A stretch of 64,000 nt of DNA. It comes from Trichostrongylus colubriformis. Lineage: Eukaryota; Nematoda; Chromadorea; Rhabditida; Trichostrongylidae. The position numbers were made by a program, and so were the translations under genes. This document shows, in pieces, positions 11,945 through 23,800 of the stretch (positions are counted from its first letter, which is position 1; each line of letters opens with the position of its first letter). The DNA lies in the NCBI GenBank assembly GCA_963978905.1, contig OZ022256.1, positions 33,319,426 to 33,383,425 on the forward strand. Reading direction: 5' to 3'. A model generated the notes under the pieces. It searched no databases and was not told the origin of the DNA. It saw only the letters and a list, made by a program, of their open reading frames with translations.

Positions 11945-12906
11945 CTGGAAACAGAAAGCTTCTATGATCACAGTTTCAAAGATGAGACACTTTGAAAAAT
12001 GTTTCCGGTCACTTCATATGAAGGCAAAAGCATGAAAAGAAACACCTAGGGATGAGCAAAACGATATAGACGAATGGCGCGTTCCCCTTTCATGAATGCC
12101 CATGGTCTATACAGTGACTTGGGCAGGAAAGGCGATACGCCTGTGGAGACCAGGACACTCGAATAGGGTGATAGGGCCAGGGGAACTGGGTGACCGGGTC
12201 CAACACATCCCTCTACGTTTCTGTTGTGAACCGGCCGCACGCAGCCACCGCGAGCTGCAGCAACTTTGACTCAATTCCTGCAACGGCTTGCATGCAGTAC
12301 CGTCTGGAGCAGAACACAGTTTCTAAAGGATGGAAAGGTTTTGGCCAGAACTGTTTCGAAATCGCGATGCAAGGCCACAGCATCGCCTCACTTACGTTTT
12401 TGTTCCATAAATCTATTGACTTTCAATTTACACCGTGCGCTGCAATTCACTACTATCACTTGTGAAAATGGTTTCTTAGCCAGTTGTATAAACTCCTATT
12501 TTATTTTAGTTTATAGCGTGAAATGTCAAGGGATCGTGTTTAGAAACTCACTGCTCTTTTACTGCGGTGATTCTGAACTTTGTGTGGTGTCGAGCTCACG
12601 AAGCTGCATAAGTCACCTAGAATGTCATACTGAAGATGGATGAGAGAAGAAGGAACAGCTGAAAAAGAATCGAATCTCATAAGCAAGTGAATCCAAACCT
12701 TTCTCAAAGTTGCATTCGATCGCTGTGCAACTTTCTTCAAGCGAAGGAGGCACTCTGAATCAAAGAACATCTATGCTAATGAGTGATAACGTCTATAGGT
12801 GATGAGCACATACATATAGGTTGAGCTAATGCAAATAAAGTCAGTAGAGGTGCAGATGCAAGAAATAACCATTACCATCATTCATCATCACAGCACATTA
12901 ATATTA
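11945..12906. other. No supported gene
   Basis: Overlapping frames at 12046-12240 and 12190-12643 lack splice signals and recognisable motifs. Confidence 0.45.
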
Positions 12907-13640
12907 TTAAGTTGTCCCAAAAGTCTTGTAGGATTTTTCCAAAAAAATCAGTAACTCTTGTTTACTTTGAGGCAGGTCTAGGTGGTTCAGGAATATGGCA
13001 GAAGGATCTCTAACCTTTCTAACAAAGTATATATTGACCCACCAGATACCGTGGAGAGAGCTACAATGTCCGTAGGCGATACCCACCTAACACGTGGTGT
13101 CGTCTTCTATGGGTGGTCTTGCGCCACTAAAGCGACGGAAGCTTGCTACTACATCAACGCCGCATTGGGCAAGGGATGTGTGAGCCACGAGACCGTGCGC
13201 CGGTGGTTCGTCAGCTTCAGCAATGGCGAGATTGACATGGAAGACAAACCACGCTTAGGACTCTTTACCTGTGGGATGCGGAAGGAATGCTTTCAAAAGA
13301 AGTGCTGGTACAAGGCGAAACAGTTACCGCTGCCGTATGCACCCACCAGCTCCAACAGCTCGCCGTCGCTGTTTGAGAAAAGCGCCGGGGAAGGTCCGCC
13401 GTCACCCTCCTTCGTAACGACGGCCGCTAACATTTCGCGAAAAGTTGCGAAAAGTACCCAGGCCAAGCTACAGGAGCTCGACTGGGATGTGCTGACCCAC
13501 CCGCCATACTCTCCCGAAATTGCCCCTTCTGACTATCACCTCACCCAAGCCTTGAATCCGAAATTTCGTCGCTCTCGTTCACAACCTTGCTATGGTTCGT
13601 TCACTCTGGCTACCTGGGGATTCATATTGGATGGTCTCTG
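12907..13640 (+). pseudogene. Decayed mariner transposon and transposase
   Basis: The left end matches a mariner terminus (TTAAGTTGTCCCAAAAGTC) just after a TA. An open frame at 12982-13641 begins outside the family but from about 13066 encodes the mariner helix-turn-helix region (ATEACYYINAALGKGC, ETVRRWF). The central catalytic region is compressed and frame-shifted. The C-terminal motif returns as HPPYSPEIAPSDYHL with its catalytic Asp. The second Asp motif (normally HDNARPH) is degraded to something like LRNDGR in another frame. No matching right terminal repeat was found; the sequence runs into a dispersed repeat at about 13.7 kb. Length is well short of the ~1.3 kb typical of complete mariners. 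Confidence 0.8.
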
Positions 13641-13707
13641 AGTATTCCGTTTTTTTTCCAAGAACCAAAACGTGCCATTACCACTGAAAACCTTCCGGAA
13701 GCAGATT

Positions 13708-14072
13708 TGAGGCATGAAAAATGACACTTCGGATCTTAGAGGCCTTGTCCAAGCCACAGGGACTCTGTGGCTTTTATGAACCGAAGAGCCACTCCTCAGG
13801 AAGCTACCCACGGAAGACCTAACACGGGACCTGGCTCCACTGTTTTAAGCGGACTTTGATACCGTAGGTGCTCTGAAGCCCGACTGCGCCAACTGGAGGC
13901 TCCGTATTTTGATGAAGATGAAAGTAGCGAGTCTCAGCTTGGTCCTGTTTTTAGAGAAACATTTCGAGATACTTCGCCCTAATACTTTTATTCCTTTCGC
14001 TCCCCTATGTTTTGTATACTTGGCGGATGTAAGCCGTGAGTAAAATTACTCGTTTTTAGCACGCCCTGTAGT
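13708..14072 (+). repeat. Dispersed repeat of about 350 bp, copy 2
   Basis: Matches 10918-11262 in the same orientation: GGCATGRAAAATGACACTTC, GAAGATGAAAGTAG and AGCGGATGT(A/C)AGCCGTGAG blocks in order. The second copy follows the mariner relic directly and may have replaced its right end. Confidence 0.7.
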
Positions 14073-14923
14073 TGCGCTGAAACACGACACTTTCAGCAAT
14101 GACCCCGGACAACTGTTTTCTTATCTGAGGCAAAAAAGGACAGAGTCGAAACCTCATTTATTCTGGATATGGGCCGGTTTCAGTGCAAAGCCCGAAGGAT
14201 TTAAAGTTCTTTTTTGTGATACTGTACCATGCTCAGTAGTTACGACGATGCTTAACAAGGGTCGTTTTTGACGTCGAGGAGATTTTCAAAAAATAAAACA
14301 AAACAACTGGGTTTTACTACGACCCAAACCAGTGGGTTTTCTGAGGTCCCCATCGATAATCATACCACTGCCACTGCTGCCTATTATCAAGTATGACAAC
14401 AGATTGACGATCATTTCTTTGGAGATCGTGACCAAGCAGCCCTAAATCTTCTCAACACAGCATGGGTCCTCCTCAAGGGCGCGTGGGGTGCTCAAATTTT
14501 TTTCGAAAAATGTAAACCCTGAAATACGGTCCTCCCGTCGAGGATTCCTCGATCGAGCCCTTTGCATTGAAGTCAGCGGGCCTGTTCTTTACATTCACAG
14601 CGCAGTAAGAAGTTCGAATAAGATAGGAGGATAAGAAAGCAATTTACCAGGGCTGCCCCGCGCTTCGAGTGACTTGCAACCAGAGAGTGCTGGTACAGTC
14701 TTCGGAGACTTACCATGGGCTAATGGACATCTTAAGCCCCTTCATCGCATATGCCTTCTGAAGCTTGCTCTATCACGCGCATTTGCTTTCCACTAAGCAA
14801 ATGTGCTATCACACAGTGAATTCCTAAGAGCTGCTTCTAGTACTGGTAATCTAGCGCACCCTCAGCATAGAATCTAGGCCAAAATTATTTTTTTAATCCC
14901 GAAGAAGTAATGCCTCTCATGAG
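14073..14923. other. No supported gene
   Basis: No open frame longer than about 60 codons; no repeat recognised. Confidence 0.5.
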
Positions 14924-15280
14924 TCAAGCAATACCCAGAGGTACAAATACTTTTGAAAATTTTTGATTTTCGATTGATATGCAATTTATGATTTTTGCCC
15001 AAAAACTCGTGTAAATTAGTCCCTGTTCTAGAGAAGAAAGTGTACTGGAGAGACCAATCTTGAGAGTTCTATGAAGGCAATCGGGTGGCAAAAGAGTTTC
15101 GTACATTTCGTTAGAATCCGGTCTGGTTGAATCGTCCAAATGCTGCATGGACTCATCGCTCTCATCCCCAGCACGTATGACTTCTGAATCCACAAGCGAA
15201 GGAGGAAGATCTTCATCTAAAACCGTGAAGATTTTTTCTCTGTGACGTTTTTTCAGAAGACTCAAGCATGAAGATTCTCT
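14924..15280 (-). CDS. Putative acidic-protein exon
   Basis: After a TTCACAG acceptor, 118 codons are open. The first ~80 residues look natural: a basic start (LLKKRHREKIF), then an acidic Ser-rich stretch (AGDESDESMQHLDDSTR). The last ~30 residues are less convincing, so a donor before 14924 may be missed. An N-terminal acidic region like this also occurs in some transposases, so a transposon origin is possible. Confidence 0.4.
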   Translation of the reverse strand, partial: RESSCLSLLKKRHREKIFTVLDEDLPPSLVDSEVIRAGDESDESMQHLDDSTRPDSNEMYETLLPPDCLHRTLKIGLSSTLSSLEQGLIYTSFWAKIINCISIENQKFSKVFVPLGIA

Positions 15281-17190
15281 CTGTGAACGGAATATTTCGT
15301 TTATATTAGGCGATGGGGTGATCAGGATTTATTGAGGCCGGATGCTCTTTGAATCTTGAAAGTCCCTCTCATGAGACAAAAAGAGACCTCTCGCTCACCC
15401 CGGTCACCCAGACTTATTTTTCTGCTCCTGTAGGAACTGTAACTGGTAATAACGCTGAAACGCTAGCTACTGAACTTTATTATATGCCGCTTGCGAGCAG
15501 TTCAGACAACTTAAGTTGAATAAGTAAGTATAAAACCCCTACCGAAAAGGGGAAGAGGGGCTGTCTAAAAGGAAAGTTCCCCGAAATTAAAGTCTTTTTG
15601 CGGACAAGGCATGCCCATTTTCATGTTGGTGTGCTCCAAAAATATTGCGAGTTTACTCCGCCTTTCAGTTACAAACTTCCTAGGTCAGATAATACCACGG
15701 GTACCATGCGACAAGACACTCGATTTGCGCCACATGAGTTGCATCACCGCACGCGCAGGAACATACTACATAGGTAATGAGAAGCACTAATGTGGGATGC
15801 TCCATATGGGCATGATTTTCACTTCAGCGCTGCTCTGCAAAATTATTATGTCCTTCTCGGTGGAAATCATGCTTCCCAATTGCGCGCTTCAACAATTCGC
15901 TTTCCAAAATTCGCGATATCCAGAATCTCGTATTTTCTTCACTAGCTCATTGAGCTAATGGTACCTATTGATTCATTGTTTTCCTTCCGCCACATTTCAG
16001 TTTGACAGCGTCCTATTCATTGTAAAAGTAGTTCAACTCACCTGACGAGGAGTTGCTACTCTTTGGTACTCTGGTGGGATGGTGGTCTTTTGTGGGTCCC
16101 TAAATCGTGGCACAATCATTTGCATTCATGAAAACAAGTAAAATGAGAAAAGATCACACTCATATTAGTAAAATGAGAAAAGATCACAGCTCATATTTGA
16201 TTTATTTAAACGTTAGTGTCGTAGCTCAGGGAAAATTACGCGAGCCGAGGCAGGAAAAATTTTACCCATGCAAATCTTCGAACTTCGTTTCGCCGTAACA
16301 ATGGTTTTGTTCGGATTGGTACCTTGATATCATTGATATCTATTTCCGCCTCAGAATGTAGTGCAGGAGGGTCCGATGCGGCACTGCGGCACAATCGTAT
16401 GGCATCTTCACGGTAGGGACTCAGGTAGGAATCAATGAAGTTACTCGCCCGGTCTAGCGCTTCATCGGCTTTTTCTTTCCACTACACAGATTCTAATTAA
16501 AAATGAGCGTTTCCATCAAGCATCAAAGTTCAGCTCCCCTTCGTTGTGTCTACGATTTGACGCTGTGCGGGTTCATGGCAAGAAAGTAGACGATTAGACC
16601 CGAAAAAGAAACAGGAAACTAGGACAAGACGGGAGGGTTGAGAGGAGGATCGAGAAATATGTACAAGCCAATTTCTTGGAAACTGTGCAATATTGACGGA
16701 CATTCACACGAGTGCACCCGTGTTCGTTTCTTGAAGGTGGTGTGTACTACCGGAATGGAGAAAGAATGAAACGAACTGTCAAAAACGTGCAGAATGGAAC
16801 AGCTCTCCTCCCTGTCGACTTCCTTGGCGGACCTGCCTTCGGAAGCGCACATTGCGTAGCACTGATGAGCTGGACTACGGTGAGTTTTGGTAAGAAACTT
16901 GGAACCCACCTTTTCTCGAAAATCATGTTATCTCCTTGTATCCCTAACTCATTTGTAGCCATGCCCCCACCCACATGGAATCACAAAATGGACGCCAGTT
17001 GCATAATACTTTGACAAGAAATGTGAAAACACAAAATCAAATAAAAATCGATAACAATAACTCGTTTGATTTTGCAACTGTCACCACAGTTCTCGGTAGA
17101 ATTTGCCCTCAGGTTTTGATATCTTAGATTCCGTTTTACGAACGGTCACCTCATTCGTTACAAGGCAGAGTCATCGAAGAATTGTTTCTT
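15281..17190. other. Mostly empty; possible plus-strand exon near 16.8 kb
   Basis: The 16128-16198 tandem duplication lies here. A GTGAGT donor at about 16879 ends a stretch open in more than one frame (about 16712-16878), so an exon is possible but the frame is undecidable. Confidence 0.35.
16128..16198 (+). repeat. 30 bp tandem duplication
   Basis: AAAATGAGAAAAGATCACA followed by CTCATATT is present twice in a row with one extra base in the second copy. Confidence 0.75.
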
Positions 17191-17822
17191 TTAACAATTT
17201 TCATATATTCCCACCAAACTTTGCCCGTAGTAGCCATGAATATGTACCCGCAGGTTTATACTGACGAAATTAAAAGGAAAGGTCATTGACTGTCTTCTTA
17301 CCCATGCAAGGAGCACTGCCTATTTACTGTACAACTTTGGGGCGCTTCCATACAAGGATCTGAACCATGATCATGAACACACAAAAACGGCCAAGCTTTT
17401 TCACGCTGTACAATTCACGAGGAAAAGAAAACAATAGGCTCATTTCCTTTGTAGGATTCCTGTAACACTCAGCGGCCTCAGCACGTACACTCAGACCGCG
17501 GAAAGTGGCACAACGTGAGTGCTTTATTCTGCTCACGAAGGAGATTGGTGCACTTGCTCATAGTACAGTGTGCTTTTGATGCATTTGAGCCCTTTTTTAA
17601 AGCAGCCTTACAAGGAACCTTTCGCTCTTTTTTAATGAAAAAATAATGGTCTGATATTTGAACCTTCTTTTTTAATACAATCAAGTTTTCGAGGTATCCA
17701 GATATCATACTCACCATCGGATCGCCACCATTTCGCTTTCGTTTGACTGCTCCGTCCACGGAATTCTTTCTCTCGCGATAGTCGCCAAAGAATGACACCG
17801 ATTCCGAGCTTGTAGCACTGTC
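17191..17822 (-). CDS. C-terminal exons with Cys-containing tail
   Basis: Three exons join in frame. Exon 17715-17822 (AATTTCAG acceptor, GTGAGT donor) has 36 codons including FFGDYRERKNSVDG. Exon 17302-17405 (TTGTACAG acceptor, GTAAGA donor) contains CVHDHGSDPCMEAPQSC and a further Cys. Exon 17191-17260 (TTTCGTCAG acceptor) ends GIYENC followed by TAA. The cysteine spacing suggests a small disulfide-stabilised extracellular domain, but I do not recognise a family. Exon 17715-17822 starts in phase 0, which fits the exon ending at 19176, so I place these exons at the 3' end of the mucin-like gene. They could also be a separate gene whose first exons lie between 17.8 and 18.9 kb. Confidence 0.6.
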
Positions 17823-20800
17823 CTGAAATTGCATTGGTCTCGAACCAAATCCTCAAGATTAAATTTTTGAATCAAATTCTTATATAAGTAAAGCAACGGG
17901 TGTGGTTATTATTTTTACCTATGACAACGAAAATAGAGGTTTTAGCGACACCGTTTCAAAATTTTATTGCGGTACTGAACACGTGCATCTTACTGAGGTA
18001 TCCATAGAGGTCCTGGGATCAGTGATGTGTGGTTGTCATCTGCGCAGTAACACGCTCACTTGGAGGGGCCGGATGTAGTGGAGTCGGACCAGCTGTCCAG
18101 AGTCATAACCCTTTCATGTTTTTCACTGCGAAATCCCGTATACTTCTGCTTACAAGGGAAGTGTCCCAGTTCACAATGACCATTAAAGATGAGGTGTGTA
18201 TGGCCTGACGCAGTTCCTGACGATGATCTCAAATCTGCTTCCTACCCCTCCCAAATCTGCTAAACGATTCTGGGAGCGCAGTTGCGGAGCTGTCATATAC
18301 GGCGCAGCATGCACTACGGGCCTAATGCGCCTCATTCTCATGTGAATTAGGAAATTGTGCTACCAAGAAATGCGATGGAGCAGCAGCTACCTCATTGGCT
18401 TGGCAATGTCAGGCCCGGGGTTCACATTTTTGATGCGTTTGATCGCTTAACTTTATCTTAAAATGCCCTCCAAACGCTCACTAATAAGCTTTCTGCTTCT
18501 ACTAGTACTTAAGGTCCTCTCTAGAAAACAACAGGCATTGCAAATTAGCATCCTGGCTCCAAACTACCGTAATTTTTGAGGCCATGATCCCGTTCGATTC
18601 GACCACATTGTTTGTTTATCAAACGTGTGAGTGTGAAATTTTGAAGCCTGCTTTGAGCACCTAGCATCTACAATGAGCCGATAAGAAATAACTGCGACAA
18701 GAAAAAAATTTCGTACCTTTATAAAGCGTAAAAAACCTCTTGCAAGCGTATGGAAGACATTTCAAGAAAAGTGTGAAACGAGCTAATGCATCGAGAATTC
18801 TACCTCTGGTTTTGAGATTATAAAGCCAATGCCGCCAAATTCATCTCATCTTAAATAGCTGCGGTGACCTGGGAACCTTCTGCTGTTAGACCACTAGCGT
18901 TTATTTGATGGGTCCCTTCTGAAAGAGTTATCTCCCATTTCCAAACACCCATATTATCGCTTCGAGGGTCAAGCATTGTGTTGCGTACAATTGAAATAAA
19001 ACCATTGAAACGTTTGAAAAATACGCCTCCTCCCTCACCCAATCAGCCCTTACTACCCGAATATCAAAATTTCTTGGAAAGACCGAGTTGTATAGTTGAT
19101 GAAAGATTTTTCACGAATGGTTTACATATATTTCAATATGAGATTTCAGACAAATGTCAGGTAATTGTCACAAACCTTGACCTCTCTTGAAATCGATGCC
19201 AGTTGTTTGAGCGCTTCCTCCAGCTCGTTTATGTCAGGGCTGGCGTTGGGTGGTGCAAAAAACGGTTCTTTCTCAGTTGGGAAAAATTGGTCGTGGCTGG
19301 TGTGAAATGCTGCAGTGGATGGTCTTTCCTCGAATGGAACAGGTATTTCAGATTTGGTGTGATCTGCTTCAGCGAATGGTCCTTTCTCGACTAAAACAAG
19401 TGCGTACAGTCAGTTGTACTTGAAAGGATTTTCTTTGATGCACTCACACTCAAGGGGGCCTGCAACGGGGAGTACTTCTGACGACAACACCAGATCCACG
19501 CTTTTGCTCGAATGTGGCATCTCCAGCGATGCTTCCGGACGAAGACCTTCAAGGCTGCCGCATAGTTATTGAGATACTACATACATATATCACCAGGCTA
19601 TGTTACTCGTGTTTTGAAGCAAAAGACTACTCGGATGAATTATTTGAAATTTCCTCGAATGAAACAGGTTTTTCAGACCTGGTGTGATCTATTTGCTTCG
19701 GCTTGATCTATTTGGATACAAATCTTCTATATTAATTAATATGGTTCAGCTCTGCCACGTGCGCGAGGCAAGCTGATTCCCCACTGAAATACAAAAGAGC
19801 AAGAGCTTAGGAAGTAGCATGTTTCCATTTGCAGTGCCATGAACAGTGAGTGATCTAGTGTGCGCATAGGTTAGGCGCCTACAGCAGGGACAATTTTTAT
19901 GAGTTGTGGTTCATTTTGTCTGATTCGATCGTTTTCTATGCGAGCTAGAATGAAGAATACACGAAAATTATTGAAAACGAGTTTGATCTCGAATTAGGTG
20001 ACTGCTTGCAAGGCTTATGAACTGGAATAAGAAAGGCGTAGAAAGCAGTTACCATCTTCTGTCGTAAGCGGCGTTTCGCCTTCTGGTCGACTTTCCAAAC
20101 CGCCTCCGTCGAGCACATTTATCTCGCTCGATTTCCCTACATTTCCAGATACCTGGAATCCTCACGTTCAGCGACGAAATGTGAGAAAATCAGAATTACC
20201 AGCCTTTTCTACTAATTGCGTTTCCATTGGAACGGCTGACTTTTGAAGATGAGGGAACTGGAGAGTCATCGCGCTGGGTCCTTCAGTCATCGCGTTGGGT
20301 CCTTCACTCTACAAGAAATGAAACAGAACTCTCGGGTATAAATGAACACGTATAAAAAAAGACAGATGAATAAAAAAATTCATGGATGAGCAAGCTGCAG
20401 ATTTTTCATCTCGAGTGCTAGACAGCTTTTTCTTAAGAGCACGCATCCTAGTTGGATGAGCATCTCGAACGTATCGGAAATGATGATCAGATTCTAAGGT
20501 TTCTATTCATTTCACTGGTGCTTTCATTTCTCTAGTCGTTTCAATTAGCTGACTTGTAATATACATACTACATAACGAGGCCAAGTAAATGCTCAGAGTA
20601 TTGGTTGTACCTTCATGTCGGTCGCGGACAGACTTTTAGTTTCGATTGGTTTGCTTTTGGAGATCGTGTGGGCTGAAATGAACATGAATCAATGAGAAGA
20701 CAAACACGATTTTCCCTATTAAAGACAGTGTTAGGGATAATGTGGGTGATAAAAAATCCCAAAAGGAGTCATTTAGTGAAAAACTACGGGTCTGAAAGGC

Positions 20801-23800
20801 CTATGTATGGCGAAATTCCGCGCAAAAGGCGCCCCCTTGAGCAATGGCGGAGGCGGCCTCATCGGGGCAAGCCGCCTTGGTTAGGGCAGCCCGCCTCCTG
20901 GCGACGTGATTAGTGGTTGGTCACGGTGAGGCTGGTCAAGCAGATCGGCAGGATTGAAAGTATCGCAGCGCGCTTTCTCACTTTGAGCTTGAAGCTCACC
21001 ACATGAAATTAGATGCTACCGCATTCGCGAACATCCCTTCATGTTGACGTTTTGGTAATGCCATTGGAAAACCTATGCGGACTGCCAGCCGCTTCACGGA
21101 AAGGTCGTCCGCGCTTAGAACCAACAGTGGAAAGGGGGTCCTATTTCGGGGTTTTGGCCATTTCCATCCGTTTTTTCTCCACTGTCCTGTTACTAGGCAT
21201 CTCGGCTTTCATATTCACTACTCTTTTGACTTTTCGTTCGAATTTCTCCTAATGCTGCCTTTAATACATATCGTATGCAGACTATTATAAGATCTCTAAG
21301 TGCGCGATTAGTATGGTTTCAGCATGAAAGTATTGTGCATAAACCATCTTTCGAAGGCACCAGAAGACGGGCAGTGTAGAAAAGCATATCATCGAACGAA
21401 GTTCTCTGTAATCGAACATTCAACTCCACGAGAGATAACTTGTGGCAGAGCTCGCTTTAAAAAAAACCATTCCTTTGGGTTTGCAATCTCATCGCACTCC
21501 ACATCGACTTGTAGCGCATCACAGGTCTGGGATGCGTACACTTATGTCGAATTTTCCCATCGCGGCGTCGCACTCGCGGCGCTATCAGCACAACCTGCCG
21601 CGGTCGGTTGGGGTTCCGCTCAGGACGCAAAGTATGGTACTATTGAGGTCCTTTAAGAAATAGCTGTAAAACAACAACTTTTGTGTCCTAAAAATACAAA
21701 ATAGTAACATAAAAAGTAGAAGAAACGATAGCATGATATGATAACAATCCTAATTAAGAAATAATCAGTTCGGGCCCAAAACTCTAAAGGGACGGTAGCA
21801 ATATACGCAAACACACGCGAAGAAATCCACGGTGCCGCTCACCGCGCGCGGCCGCGTCAAAACTCGACATAAGTCTACACACCCTAGGCCGGGTGTATGT
21901 CGTTTGGCGCGGCCCTTGCAGCTAATTTGCCAATGGGGCGCATGGGCCGTCTGGACTCTCCCAGATTTACCTAAGCCTTTTTAGAGGAGGAACTTTGGCA
22001 GTGCCTCATTGGCAAATTAGCTCCAAGGGGCCGCGCCAAACGACCGTCTCCCCCCTAGGCCCGGTAGCCGAGATGGAGGGGCAGTGATTGCGACTCTTTG
22101 GCATAGTCTCTCGCCGTCTGCATGTGTCCCAGCCCCTGGTGATGCAGAAGGGGCAAAAGGACAGAAGTGAAATTGAGGTATCATCTATCGCTTGCTTGAC
22201 CGCTTTATCCACTTATTGCTCTTCTGTTGCACTTATTCGTGCGTCAACGAGCTTTTATACATACTTCTCATTGGAAGGAAATTAGTGTCTTTAAAGAGGT
22301 CACTTCCCTAACTAACATATGATGGAAGAGCATCGAAAAGACTTACTTCGTCTCCCCTTCTTTCTCCACGAAAATGTCATCTTTCGCTTTGCAGTACCGT
22401 AATTCATCAGCCTTTCTGGAGGTAATGCAACGACTGCGCCATCCACATTGGAGATACCCAAGAATTCCAGCTCAGACTTCAATTGTTGTAAATGCGACTC
22501 TGGTACGGTCATGGGAGCCGTCCTCCCGGAGCTCAATCGAGTAATCGTAGGTAGCTCTAGCGAAGTGAATTCGGGTGGAATAGTGGTAGTGTAGGTGAAC
22601 TGGCCAACAGCTGATGCTCGAGCAAGTGGAACCAGAGGGAGCGGTCTGCGTTCTTTCTGGTCCACTCTTTCTACTCCCTTCGAAGAAGTGATCTGCAACG
22701 ATTGCGGTAATTTAGTGAATCTACACTGCTATCAACCGTTTCCCATATGTTTCTATTTTTACAGCGAATTTTTTATGGTAAACAACATTAATGCTCTCAA
22801 AAGAATCTTTCTAAATCTACAAAAGCGTGTTGGATTTACTTGTTCGCCAATTTTTCCTAAATTAAGATTTCTTTTGTTTTTAATCTCAGTTCGCGGCTGG
22901 ACAAGATAACGCTGTAAGAAGAACAAGATGTAGAGCACGGTGCAAGGGTGGAGCAGGCCTTTCATCAGAGGATCCATGACCTTCGTTTAGCGGAACAGGA
23001 GACCCACTGCACTGGGAAATGTTGAGAAGATCAAGATCGGTTGAAAAACCCAATAGCCAGCTCATCGAAAATGGCGTGAGCCACCTGCAAGTCTGATTAG
23101 ACAAGGCTGAGCCACCTTACTGAAGGTAACGGAAAAAATCACTCTGCAAAGAACGCCAACTTATTCGCAGGCTCAAGGGGGAGCTTCAGCAGAATCCATT
23201 CAAAATCGTTGCGATCACCTTGGACAGCCAATGCGATTCATATAATGGGATCATCTACTGGATGACGGACGCTTCGGAGAAAGCCTTACAATTATTATAA
23301 TTCAGGCCAGCCGATGGTTGCAAATTGCATACGGAATGAAAGAAGAGGTTGTGACCAATGACGAAGAAAACTTGGTAGGCCAATTCCTCAACATAAGCCC
23401 ACTTTTGTGAGTTCTAATCTGATTTTCAACTATGCGAACTATAACGATAAAAGTTAAAGTAAAGGATGACGTTTTGGCGTTAATCAACCCCTTCCTGAAA
23501 TACGCCGCACATTCTAGTTCCATTCAGAATCGTGATGGCTGGTGAATTTGATGTGGCCTATGCGATGACTTGCGGTGGCCAGCCGACGTACAAGTCAGTG
23601 CTTTTATCTTCCCAGACGAGTCTGGTACCGATTTGCCGACCTAGGAGGGATGGGATGCTTGGTTGGCCTGGGCATGAGAAAGGGGTGCGCCACCTATGAC
23701 TAGACCATAATGACAAATACACGAAAATCGCGACACATTTTGCAGACTGCGCAACGTCATATTTCGCAACATGTCCTGTTGAAATATGACGCTATCAGCG

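Noticed and set aside
19740..19790. Extra mucin-gene exon after a TTGTATTTCAG acceptor
   Set aside because: The acceptor is good, but all three phases reach a stop quickly and no suitable donor follows.
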